From NCBI GenBank assembly GCA_905250075.1, contig CAJNOP010000220.1, forward strand, positions 7,434-71,433: DNA of 64,000 nt. Reading direction: 5' to 3'. The notes beneath the pieces were generated by a model. It searched no databases. It worked only from the letters and a program-made list of their open reading frames with translations, and was not told where the DNA came from. This stretch comes from Rotaria sp. Silwood1 (Eukaryota; Rotifera; Eurotatoria; Philodinida; Philodinidae). Shown here piece by piece: positions 21,289 through 32,836 of this stretch; position 1 is the first letter of the stretch; every line of letters begins with the position of its first letter. A program made the position numbers and the translations under genes.

Positions 21289-24200
21289 AGAATCGGTTTA
21301 TTACTTAAAACCGATCGTTTGAGTTGAAACTTTCAGGAAAGAATAGTCCTAGTGTGAAATGCTCTTTGTAAAAATGTCAGGCGAATATATCGTACCAGAT
21401 CGATTTTCGACTTGTCATTATTACTTCTAGAAGAATCGAAAGAACTTCAAAGTTGTAAGAGATGCAGAACTTGTACTTGTTTCAAATTAAAGCCAGCCTC
21501 TGTATGCAACTTTTCATCGGGCAGAACTTTGAAGCTCGTTTCCATTCATTTTCAGTAAGCATTTTAGTGCACATGGCGTTCAAAATACGCATAAAATAGT
21601 GACTCCATCGGCAGTAAATCCCAGTTTCCTCAGTCTAGGAATCAAGTATCAAATATCCGTCCGATCAAAAGTTAACTCTTCTTCAGATCTTCAAAAAAAC
21701 CATCAGTTATACTCTGAGGTGGCTGGGAGTTATTTCAATTTTCCTGTTTGAAAATCGTGTTTTGCAAAAAACGTGAAAGAAGTTTTAGAAATGACTTTTC
21801 ATTCGAATCTAAGAAGAAAAAATACTAAAAGGTATATTCATTATATGTGTTAGTGTAATTTTTTTAAAGCACATAACAAATGATTCAAAGTACCACTATC
21901 GGCCCTATTTAAGTAAATATAATAATGTATTCAATATATGAATAAATAAAAGGCAATTTTCCCTAAACTCAAACAACTTGAAAAAAACATGATGGAGAAT
22001 CGAGATTAGCTTCGAAAGTCTCTTAAAATTTGGCCCTTTTTTGAAGAGCTATATATTCTGCAAGAGAAAACGCCACTGCATCTTTCTATCGTAAAACTTT
22101 AACTTTGAGCTTTTTCCGGAAAATTGAGGTTTTTAAAGAAACCCTTAATTCGCTCACACTCACACCCTGGATAGAACTGACTTATAATTGTTTGATTGGA
22201 TCTTTGCTTTTCGATGTTATTTTCTTTGCAAATCTAACTTAATGGGTGTTGTTCTGAATGATAGTCATAAATTAATCATAAGTCATATAGAATAATCGTG
22301 AGTCCTATAATAGATGACCGCTTTGTGTTCCTTTCTTTGGAGTAGTTGAAAATCGTTTTAGAAATATGTTTCTGTGTTCATTCAATAGCGAGAATTTATT
22401 TCTCTACAAAAACAGTCGATTTTTTTTCGAAAATATTTTCTTCGTCAGTGAAAAATTAACAAGTTTCCGACAAGTCCCAAAAGCTATAGTATTTACCTTG
22501 AAAGATAGAAAGCTCTGATCACAAAGTTCTGTCTTCAATAGAAAGAGACATATACTATTCAATAGAGCTAATCGAATTGCATTCATCAAGTTAGTTTTCC
22601 TTATTTTCGATTAACTTCTGTAAAAAAAGCATCAGAAAACATCATTTGATAGAGCATCCAAAGCTATATTTCACTTCTAGTATTCTTCGGTTGGCTTTGT
22701 GAATTGGGTGAATCATAATAGTAAAAAAATAGAATCAGCTGCTAACTTCTCTTATCTGATGATTGTATGTATTGGCGTCATATCTTATATACTACTCATT
22801 TATAGAAAAAAACAATAGTTCTTTTTTTTTTGAATTTTATATCTACGAGGATAAACCAGTTGGTTATAATGATTATATCATTCATTATCATGAATGAATA
22901 TCGAATACAAAATGGACTTTTTTAGTAAAAGTTATGTCAAACAATTGTATAAAGAACACTTTGTTTAGCAACAAAAGTTATTTCTATCATTATCATGAAG
23001 AGAATATCATAATATGAAAATATTTGATTGATGTGTATTTTCGAGTTTTTTTTCTTCTAACTAATATAGTGACCATTATAGTTAATAGAACATTATGATC
23101 GTCACAATAATAGATACAGATATACTGTCATAAAATATATTTATCATCAAAGCTTCATAAATTATTTTCTATTTTATTAAAATTTTAATGTCATAGAGAG
23201 GCTTAAGATTTCTATTAGCATTTGATCTATAAAGATTATTCAATAAATATATTACAAGTAAAAAAAAAAAAGCAGATCTTTGATTATTTTCATCTTACGA
23301 TTCATTAGAAATATCATAAAAAATATTCTTGACACATCAAGATAATTCGCATTTGATATTAACCACACAGGTGAAACAAAAAACAATAAAAACAAATAAA
23401 TCCAACTAATGTTCATGAATCGAAATGTCAATTGATGTTTTTGTGCGACAGTCGTTTGTTTTTGTTGTTTTGTGTTTCTATGCTCGTTAACAATGATTGT
23501 TTGATTATTTTTATCGATTTTTTTTTAAAAATTATTCACATAATTGTAAAGATTTTATACGATTGATTAAAGTTTGAAAATATTTAATAACAAAACCAAA
23601 TATTCCATGTGGTTTTAATGGAAATAATGATGATTGTGAACCATATCGCATTTGTAGAACACAATGAACTTTTTTTTTCTCTAAAATTATTTCAATATCA
23701 TCAAATAAGATTTGACTTAGTAACTTTCATGAATTACAGTTGGGATTGTCTCGATCTATACAGAATGAAAAGTTATTATGCATACTGCTTAATCCTTATT
23801 AAGTTAGATTTTCTATAGAATTTAGATTAATTTGTGATTGGTTTTATTTCATATCGATAAACAACCTGTAAAGCATGACAATAGTCACTTAGTTATGTTC
23901 GATCGTTTCATTTTTGTCTTTTTTTTGTTCTTCTGCTTTGTACAACTTCATTGCCATTTTCCTTTTGATTTGAATCAATCGAATGAATCGGTAATGAAAT
24001 GATGCAAAAAACATGTTCCAGAAATCATATCAGATTTGAAAATGGTTATTGAATTTATTTGGTTCATACAAATGAAAGTTACAATTATAGATTGAATATC
24101 GATTTTGATTAGATGTTTTATTTTTTGACTTCTCATTCATATTATATTAGTTTATTTCTTTTTGTTTTAATAATATATTTTATATTTGTTGTGATATTGT

Positions 24201-24874
24201 ATGATATTGGGAGTTTTTTTTCTAATGAGGACAATCACTATTGATTACTTTGTAGACAGACTAGTAATTAACATCGAGAAATGAATAAAATCATTCGAAA
24301 AAAAAGACTCTAGTCCCAAAAAAATTGAACATATTTTTGGATAAATTACGCCTCATTTATTTTGGCTAATGAAACCAAGTATTGATAAGGTATTTTTCTC
24401 ATTAACATTTTATATACGTACTGACATAGAAGAGCAACAATATTTTCTTTTGTCACCTATGCATTTGTATATTCGAACAATAGTTGCAGTGCGTACAGTA
24501 AAAAAAAAACGTAATCAACGCACATTGCCTCACCATTGATAAAAGAGAAAATACATGCATGAGAACAGGACCGAAACTAAAGGAAAGAAAAGAGATGAAG
24601 CACAGAACAGTTGACAAAGACGTCTTTTTCGATTGTATGTTTCATTCGAAATTTTGTGCATGTATAGGATACACTAGACTAAGCAGTGTTTTTTACGAGC
24701 CATTGATTAAATGAGTTACGTTTAATGTTTGGTTTTTTCCCAGCCAGTATTTGTTTATCGATTGTAACACATTTCTATTGATCATTGATACTGTATCAAA
24801 ACATTAGAGTCATAATATAAATGAAGAATCAGTTGTCAGGATAGACTGCAATTGCAATTGATCGAAAACTATCA
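21289..24874. other. Long AT-rich intergenic region upstream of the transporter gene
   Basis: It contains a small C-rich telomere-like patch at 22152-22168 (CGCTCACACTCACACCC). No gene, terminal repeats or tandem array were recognised. The last few hundred bases presumably include the transporter promoter, but no motif is convincing. Confidence 0.45.
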
Positions 24875-26950
24875 ATGTCTACTGGTACAGCTATTGATAA
24901 CAATACAAGCATTCAATCAGAATATGATGCTAGTAAACAAGTACTGTCTTGTACTAAAGTTTTCTTCAAACGATTAATTGAACGTAAACCAATGGATAAA
25001 TTACAAGTTGAAATTGATACACAAAATGTATTGAGACGTGATCTAAATTGGATACAATTATTTGCTATAGGTCTTGGTAATATTATTGGTGAGTGAGATT
25101 GATAATAATACATGTGATGACAATTCTCAGTCTTCTTTTCAGGTTTCGGGATATTCGTATTGAGTGGACAAGCTGCTGCAATGTATGCTGGTCCATCAGT
25201 CATCATTTCATTTGTTATAACAGGAGTTATTGCTTTATTGGCCTCTTTATCATATTCAGAATTAGCTACAATGATGCCTAGTTCTGGATCAGTTTACACA
25301 TATACTTATGCAGGTGAGTTACTTATCTTAGAAATATCTTGCTTCTATCAACAAGCTTTTTTTTATTATTTTAGCCTTTGGAGGTATACAATCAAAACTA
25401 TCGTTATAATTAAAGATTCGTTTTTTTCTTATTCATTCTAGAATATTTAGCATGGTTTATTGGATGGAATTCTGCACTACTATATCTATTCGCTCTTTTG
25501 ACAGTGTCAGTTGCTTGGAGCCAGCATGTTGTCCTATTTATTGATATCGTTTCTGATTATAATGTAACAAGTATGATTGTCCAAGCACCAGTAGCTTGGC
25601 ACGAAGACGCTGAACGGTTTTTTGTCACTGGTCAAGCGATTAATTTACCTGCTATTGGGATTATTATTGCAGTTACAATTTTACTTATTATTCGAACTCG
25701 TCAAATGGCTATAATCAATCTGATATTAGTTGTGATAAAAGTTATTATACTCTTAATATTTACTTTTGCCTGTTGTAATTATGTCGATCGCAAGAATTAT
25801 CATTCATTTTTTCCACCAAATAAAGGTATATGATTGTGTTATGAATATATGAAGTAAATGAATGAATATCATTGTGTATTTTAGGTTCATTCAATGAATA
25901 TGGAGTAACAGGAATGCTGCATGCCTGTACTTATGTTTTCTTTGCTTATGCAGGTTTTGATTCAGTTTCAACAGTTGCTCAAGAAGCGAAGTTACCGGGG
26001 AGATCAGTGCCAGCAGCCACTATTGGGTCTACAGTTTTTTCATTACTATTGTATATTGGAATATGTACTGTAATGGTTGGACTTGTTCCATATGAGTCCT
26101 TACATTCAGATGCTCCTCTTTCTGTGGCAATGTAAGTCATTGGTAATCTTCTAAAGAATATCAGTGATATGTATTATAATTTTTCTAGAAAAGCTACACC
26201 TTATGGTCTTTGGTTATCAATTCTTATGAGTTTAGGTGCTATTGTTAGTCTTACAACTGTAGCATTGACTTCAATGCTCTCACAAACTCGAATATTTTAT
26301 GCAATGGCACATGATGGTTTGTTACCACCAATCTTTGCTAAAATTCATTCTCAGACAACAACTCCCTGGATTTCTGTATTAATTTGTGGTGACTATTCTT
26401 TTAATACAATTTATACGATAAAACTTATCTGCAATGTTTAGGTATATTTTGTGCTGTTTTTTCGGGTATTTTACCAGTAGATATTCTCGGTGAAACAGCT
26501 TCAATTGGCGCCCTAATTGCATACATGTTCGTACATATTACAGTTATAGTCGTAAGTTCATATTGTTTCGTTTCTCTATTTTGACATCTGAAATGTCTTT
26601 TATAGATGCGATATACACATAGAGATATACAACGAGTATTTCAAGTGCCATTTGGCTCATGGTTGTTTCCGACTATAGGTTCTTTACTTTGTATCCTTCT
26701 TATGACAGGCATAAGTAAAGCAACAGGTTTTCGATTCCTTGTATGGACTGCATTAGGACAAATTATTTATTTCGGCTATGGTTTTTGGCATTCTAAACAA
26801 AGAAAGTTAATGAAAAGTAACCCTGTTGTAGATACAGTCGAACTTCTACCAACAGAAGCAAATGCTACGGAAAAAATTGCACAAAATAAATTTGAATCGG
26901 ATTCAGGCAGTGTAAATGACGAACGTGCAGCATCAAAAGAAATTCTTTAG
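24875..26950 (+). CDS. Cationic amino acid transporter, SLC7 (CAT) family, seven exons
   Basis: Exons: 24875-25088, 25143-25313, 25442-25825, 25885-26131, 26189-26388, 26442-26551 and 26606-26950. All junctions are GT-AG, and the spliced frame is 1671 bp (556 residues), with no stops. The product is a plasma-membrane amino acid permease of the APC superfamily. Family marks are the N-terminal amphipathic [12 protein letters not shown], the first helix [87 protein letters not shown] and the C-terminal [20 protein letters not shown]. About twelve to fourteen membrane segments are visible. It is slightly shorter than animal CATs (usually about 600-650). Arginine/lysine uptake is inferred from the family. 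Intact and probably expressed. Confidence 0.93.
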
Positions 26951-27158
26951 TAATACTTTGAATGGTTTATGATTGACTACATAAATATATTATTGTAATA
27001 CATGATTTTAAAGTACATAATCTCAACTATCTTTGTGAGCACTATTTACTAGAATTTCTGAATAAAATAATATTATTTTTTGTCATAAATATGTTTGTGG
27101 AATAAAAAATTCGATTTGATATATATAATCAATGCAAAGAACTTTTGTTGAAAGTGAA

Positions 27159-27275
27159 CAGAAATGGGCAGCTCCGACTTCGCTCCAGCTCTACCGTTCT
27201 GACGAATCGCTTCACTCCTGGAATCGATCTAGCTCCATGGAGAGGGCGCTCCGAAGTCGAAGCTGTCCAGCCCTG
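27159..27275. mobile_element. 117-bp hAT-type miniature element
   Basis: The ends are CAGAAATGGGCAGCTCCGAC and, complemented, CAGGGCTGGACAGCTTCGAC. The flanking 8-mers are AAAGTGAA (27151-27158) and AAAGTGAG (27276-27283), 7 of 8 identical. GC content is much higher than in its surroundings. It lies just 3' of the transporter gene. Confidence 0.8.
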
Positions 27276-27343
27276 AAAGTGAGATGGATTTTTGTTGATT
27301 TTCTTGTTATTATTTTAGTAAAACAAAATATATAATCATATTT

Positions 27344-27982
27344 TTGAAATTAGAATGGATTGTTAAAACTTCAATTTTAGAACTCATAATTATCAGATAT
27401 CTTTCAACGAAATTCATCGCATTTTTTTTGGTAAGAATGCAATGCAAAAATTGTGGATTGAACAAAAAATGTGAGCTTGGAATATTGTATAATCGAAAAG
27501 AGAAACTTGAAAAATTTGATATCTTATTAGAAACATTAGTTTTTCAACCTGAAACATATGAAATAAAAGATGCCATAGATCAATTGCAGTGAATTTTTGC
27601 TAGAAGGCAAACTTATATTTCAAAGTTGAATATTCATTTTGTTGTTTTGTATTGTCTATTGAAACGACGAGTAATAAAAATTATTGATGAAAATCTTGAT
27701 GGAATTTTTTATAAAATAGCTTATGTATCTTTCTCATTCAAACTAAAATCTTATTATTGTCATATAGAGACAAGACAAAAAATTATGATTAAAAAGTGTC
27801 AAATTGTATTATGCGAAATAAATACATACCTTGCTTCTAAAGGTAAACAGTCTATAGATCAGAAGCATTGGTCGCTTGAAGATTCGCTATCTGGCATGAC
27901 AAAAGAAAAGACACATTTTAATGAGAATCGAAATGAGAAAAAAACAACGAAACTTTTTTATGATGTTTTTGAATTAGAGTAA
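27344..27982 (+). pseudogene. Hypothetical open frame with one internal stop
   Basis: A single frame runs from about 27344 to 27982, broken only by a TGA at 27590-27592. A more plausible start is the ATG near 27438, giving MQCKNCGLNKKCELG. The protein is Lys-rich, with CxxC near the start and no recognised domain. It could be an old gene with one stop, or two exons of something I cannot join (no good intron spans the stop). Function unknown. Confidence 0.3.
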
Positions 27983-28901
27983 CCACAAGATATTTCTTTG
28001 TGCAATTCATTCAGTATTGTTTTTCTTTTGTATGTTTCTTGGTATGTAGTGTTTGCTCGAATCAAGTGCACATCTTAATCGCCGATGCTATTCTATTTCT
28101 TGCTAAACAAAAGTCATTTAGGTTAAGAAGCTATTGATAAGAATGTTGAATAGAATGGATTAGGTCAATAACATGGATCCACAGGTCATTGATGAAAATC
28201 ATCGTTACTTTTCGATTTCTCCTGTATCCAAACTAATCTATGACTATTTTGAAATCTACTGTGAAACATTGTACATAAGAAAAATAATTTCTTTTATTCG
28301 CTAATACGTTTTGTCCGACGCCACGACAGTTTAGTTTTTATTCAATGATCGCACATTCATCTGTCACTGGATGCACTGCCTCTTTAGTAAATTTCTCGTC
28401 TATTGGTCACTAAGATTCATGTGTGTTAATCTGAGTTGAGTGGAAACTCAAATTTCACATAGTCATTTTAACTGATTTTGATATTTTGCACTTCGAATAT
28501 TAGAAAAATTAAAACTTGAAAATTTGCATAAATCAAAATGATATGTGATGTTTTAAAATTCATCTGCTCACTTGGGGTTAGCAAAGTCGGTCAAGAACAG
28601 AAATAGAAGACAAACTTTGAAAATATGCAAGTAAAATAATTTATTTGCTTAATGAAGAAAGCATATTTTTTTGAACGGATGTTTTTGTCAATTTTCTTAG
28701 ACAAGAAAATAAATTAGTTAGTATAATTTGTTCTCAACAATGGTTGTTTAAGTAGCCTTCTTTTAAGGGAGAGAGAAGCAATTAATTTTGGATTATAACT
28801 TGTATTCACTATTTTTATAGGTAATACGACTATTACGGATCAGGCAATTGCTCCCATAGCATTCGCTCCCAATGAACAACGAACAGAACTTCATTGAAAG
28901 G
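27983..28901. other. AT-rich intergenic DNA
   Basis: No feature recognised. Confidence 0.4.
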
Positions 28902-28950
28902 TCTGGGTGCGAGTCTTCTCTTTGAACATCCATACTTACATCTACACGTG
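28902..28950. repeat. Telomere-like element with GAGTCTTCTC spacer
   Basis: A very short G arm (TCTGGGTGC), then GAGTCTTCTC (the complement of GAGAAGACTC) at 28911-28920, then a C arm ACATCCATACTTACATCTACAC. Confidence 0.5.
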
Positions 28951-29539
28951 AATTCTAGTTTTCTCTTATTGTTACTTATTTTTAATTGTATAAAATTTCT
29001 ATTATTTTTATAATTAATAAGATATTTATTATTCTATCAGTGGTTTCTACATCTTTATTCAATAAGAATTCTGTTAGGAGAGCAAGTGTTGCAGGGGCAA
29101 CTGTCATGGAAGCCTTTTTTTTATAGTGACTTTCACAAAAAATAATGAAGATCGAATAGTCAAAATGTATGTATGAATTGACAAAAAATGATGAGATTGA
29201 AACTTTTTACGAATTTTGACATTGAAACGAGAGAAAAACAAAGAATATATCTTGCAATCATGATTCATACTATATCTTTTTTATACAATATTATACTTTA
29301 ACATAAGTGTTCTTGTATCGCACGAGAATATACATTAGTGCGTAAATTAGTACAGAAAACGAAAGAATAATTTGCATAGAATGCGTCGTAATCGCAAGTT
29401 CTATTCTTGTGATTCTATCACAATATTGATAGCTAATCATTGGTAATGAGAGCATGAATCATAGTCAAAGATACTCGTTTTATTTTTCTTCATCAATGAT
29501 AGACACCACCAATAGAAAAAGTATTCATGCATCGTCAAT

Positions 29540-30430
29540 ATCATCAGAGTGAAACCAGTGCTCTCCCTATCAGACATGTCGAGTGGTTGACCTTGATACT
29601 GGTTGAAATATTCTCTCATCGATTACTACCTATATGAATATCAATCGTTTCGAGCCAATTGGTCATACAACATTCATGTTAGCCTCATGCTTCGATCATA
29701 CTGACATTATGCGAATTCTTTTTCATCAATATGGTATTATGCGACATCTACGAAATCAAAAATGGTCTTACAGCATACGAAATGGTAGATAACTATGAAA
29801 TTCATCAACTCTTTCATCGTATACTAAATTCACAACAGTTCAATAGTGAGATGATCGCCAATGATCAACATCTATCTACTACTATTACGGGTGAACGAAA
29901 CCAAATCGATATTCGTATTTTGGAAACGAGTATGCATATTACAAAAATTTTTGCGACATCCCCGATTTTGCAAGCATTCAATTCTAATCTTGTATAAACG
30001 AGATAGTCTGCCTAAGCATGCATTGAAAGGTATATTCGTTTCGTGGTTTAATGATGCAGCGAGAAAAGCTAGAACCATATCAATGGGCTTTAACGCACAA
30101 GAGAGCATTCTTAGCATCGATAATTTCTGTTCACCCATGGAGTAAAATATTGAAGGAAACGGACTGCGTAACGCGTTTNNNNNNNNNNTGCGTTTTCAGA
30201 ACGCGTTTTTTTCGCAGAAATTTACACCATGGGCAACAGCGGTCGATGAAAATGGGACTCGTGATTTTACTCATAGGTCTACTTCAGACAAGAGTGGTGT
30301 TTTGATAGTCAGCCAATTTCCAGAAAAATGTGATATAGCTATTCAACTGTTTTCTGTACCGAAGATGTCGCCTAGTGTATTGGGTCTTGAAGATGAACGT
30401 GAAGTTCTGATTTTATCACTAACAATCTAG
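29540..30430 (+). pseudogene. Ankyrin-ART pseudogene, split by a transposon and several frameshifts
   Basis: The left part has an ankyrin-like stretch (GHTTFMLASC...DIMRILFHQYG). After a one-base shift near 29762 it continues with NGLTAYEMVDNYEIHQLFHR, the usual linker to the ART domain in this bdelloid family. In another frame, TTT CGT GGT TTA at 30039-30050 gives the ART motif with the catalytic arginine (FRGL). The ExE motif is at 30395-30403 (ERE, within EDEREVLI), and the frame ends at TAG 30428-30430. The mobile element at 30134-30233 lies where the serine (STS) motif should be. The frames on its two sides differ by one. The family would transfer ADP-ribose from NAD to arginine; this copy cannot be functional. 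Confidence 0.7.
30134..30233. mobile_element. Second CCCATGG element copy, collapsed in the assembly
   Basis: 45 bases at 30134-30178 equal 18861-18905, and 45 bases at 30189-30233 equal 20697-20741. Ten N at 30179-30188 replace the middle. CA flanks both sides (30132-30133, 30234-30235). The real insertion is probably about 1.9 kb. Identical ends indicate that the two copies separated recently. Confidence 0.88.
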
Positions 30431-30999
30431 CATGGTATAAAAATTGCCATTGACAAAGCAAGTGATCAATTCATAATTTACTTTGAATTTTTTTTATTGA
30501 TGTTGTATACATGAATATGCGTATATTTTTAAATCTATGTATTGTCACTCTTTGTTTTGTTCATAGATCTTGAATTTGTTTTTCCCTTGATGCAACAAAT
30601 AAAAACTTATTTAGATTTTTCAATGAAATACGAAGTTTCGAAAGTATGCTAGTCGATTGATCAGCGAATAAAAAGTTATTTTCATCCTAGACAAGTCTTG
30701 TGTTGTGTCAAATCGAAATTCATAATCAAAATTTTCAAGCGCTCAATGATTAATACTTTTTAAAAGTTTAAGATAAATCGATGAAATAAAATTTTTATAG
30801 TCTTGAAAAGAACTATTTAATTAAGATCCACGATAGACATACGCATTCATTTATCATTCCTTTCTGGTCAATTTCTAGATGGTCTTTTTGTAAGATTAAG
30901 GCGACTCACATTGCGTTTCAAGTTTTAATGAAATAGGGATTGAACTAGAAGCTTTTTTATCTGTTGTATAGATCTATAGTTTACGTAGTTCCTAATAAC

Positions 31000-31061
31000 G
31001 GTGTGGGTGGTTGTGGGTATGCAGGCAATTAGTCTCTTAACCAACACCCGCACCCACACCC
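31000..31061. repeat. Telomere-like G-arm/C-arm element
   Basis: The G arm GGTGTGGGTGGTTGTGGG, a spacer with TTAGTCTCTTAACC, then the C arm AACACCCGCACCCACACCC. Confidence 0.75.
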
Positions 31062-32371
31062 TGAATTCTCTTAATATATGGACTACTCAAATCAGAAACA
31101 GTGATGTTTCAACTGGTGAAATAACAGAAATGAATGCTAATTGATTGACGAAACATCTTATTTTCTCTGTGAGCTATGATTATTTTTAGAACTATTGTGA
31201 CATCATGTTGTAGATGAGCAATTGATATCTAAAGATTATCATGCACTGGATATAATGCAAATGTTAGATTGATCAAACGAATGAAACAGAAGTAAGATTG
31301 ACGACACGAGTTTTGTTCAAATTCAAATCTTTAAATAATTGCTACGACATAATTATGTTGAGCGATTGTTTTAGTTCAACAAATACTGAACTCTTTATCA
31401 TGAGTTGTTATGTTAATGTGATTAAAAAACAAAGCGAAAAACTCGATATTCGCAGTGACTTTTCCAACAAGAAGTTACTGTTTATGTCGTGTCAGTTGAT
31501 GAGCGACAAAAACAGAAATGAGGAGTACATCGACAATCATTGTTCCAGAAACAATGTTCCCACGTAAGTAAAAGCTAAATTTTACATTAATATTGTTGTT
31601 AAATACTTTGTGTTTTTTTAATGCTCTTTCCAAGGAAGTAATAATTGTTGACATGAAATAATAGTGACACGTGTAAATGGTTTGATTAGTTTTATTTTTG
31701 CAATTACAAGTTACTTAGAATTGTTCAATTTAAATTAAAGGTACCATCCTAAGTATAGAAAGAAAAATTGGATTTTTTTTTTACCGGTTAAAATTATCAT
31801 TCTGATTCTATTCGTAGGCAAGAATAATCTACATTCGAATAATTGATGTGCAATACTTCGTCATCCTGTTAATTTAATTCCATGCCAATGATAAATTCGT
31901 AGTATTCAACAAGATAATCTTGTATATTTATGTTATTATGTGTAAGTCGTGATTTAATCGTAACTACATAATAATTAAACACGTATTTGTCTGTCTCTCT
32001 CTCTTCATATGACCATAAATGATTCATAATCGATATATCATGCACAATACACGTTGTTTTGTGCACAACAAGCCTGTATAAGACACTCCTATTCCTTTTT
32101 AAACTCATCCTCGTAGGCGAAATAAACGTATATAAAAAGAGAGAAATACATGAAAGAAAATATCAATATAACAAGTAGATGATGATTTCGTAGTTTTATT
32201 TGTCTTGGTCATGATTAAGTGTCTGTTCATAACAACATTCATCTATTTCACTACTCTGTTCATTTAATTTTTATTTGTTCATTTTGTCCATGTAGTTTTT
32301 TCCTAATGCAACCAGATTATTTGTCCTTTTTGAAATGATATTATTTTAGATTTTAAACTTCAGTGTTCGAT
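31062..32371. other. Intergenic region upstream of the secreted protein gene
   Basis: An 89-codon frame at 31298-31567 has no recognisable domain, and its status is unclear. Nothing else stands out. Confidence 0.35.
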
Positions 32372-32836
32372 ATGACTCAATATTTCATCATATTGCTACT
32401 CTTTGCACTAGGTGTAAACCAAATCAGTTCATCTTCTAGCGAAGAATTGCAGCCAATCTGTGGCAAATGTATTCGTTATGTCCAAGGCTTCGATATTACC
32501 GGAGTGACAAATGATGTTCAGTATACATTCAGATCCAATCATATTATTAGTGCATGTGACTGTTACAGAAAATGTCTTGAAAACTTAAACACCTGCGCTA
32601 ATTGGGTGTGGAAGTTCACGGATGACTCAAGTCATCGCACTTGCACGTTATATTCGAATTTCAATTTACCTCCGGGTGTGACAATTGGCTTCGATTTAGC
32701 CACATCAGTGAATATTGGCGTGATCAGTGGCGGCTCACCACAACGAGGGGGTCTTGTTCCTCACTGTCAATATTTCAACAGATTTGGAAATGCTTTTGGT
32801 TATGACAGATACTGCATTTCTGGACCGTATTGTTAA
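32372..32836 (+). CDS. Small secreted Cys-rich protein (PAN/Apple-like)
   Basis: The single-exon frame of 154 residues starts at ATG 32372; the GTG nine bases upstream in the same frame is not a likely start. Residues 1-20 are a clear signal peptide (MTQYFIILLLFALGV...). The mature part has PICGKC, ACDCYRKCLENLNTCANWVWKF, RTCTLYSNFNLP and HCQYFNRFG...RYCISGPYC. The CxxC-YxxC-x5-C-NWVWKF pattern is like the PAN/Apple folds common in secreted bdelloid proteins, where they bind carbohydrate or protein. Intact; function unknown. The exact fold needs a profile search. Confidence 0.8.
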   Translation: MTQYFIILLLFALGVNQISSSSSEELQPICGKCIRYVQGFDITGVTNDVQYTFRSNHIISACDCYRKCLENLNTCANWVWKFTDDSSHRTCTLYSNFNLPPGVTIGFDLATSVNIGVISGGSPQRGGLVPHCQYFNRFGNAFGYDRYCISGPYC

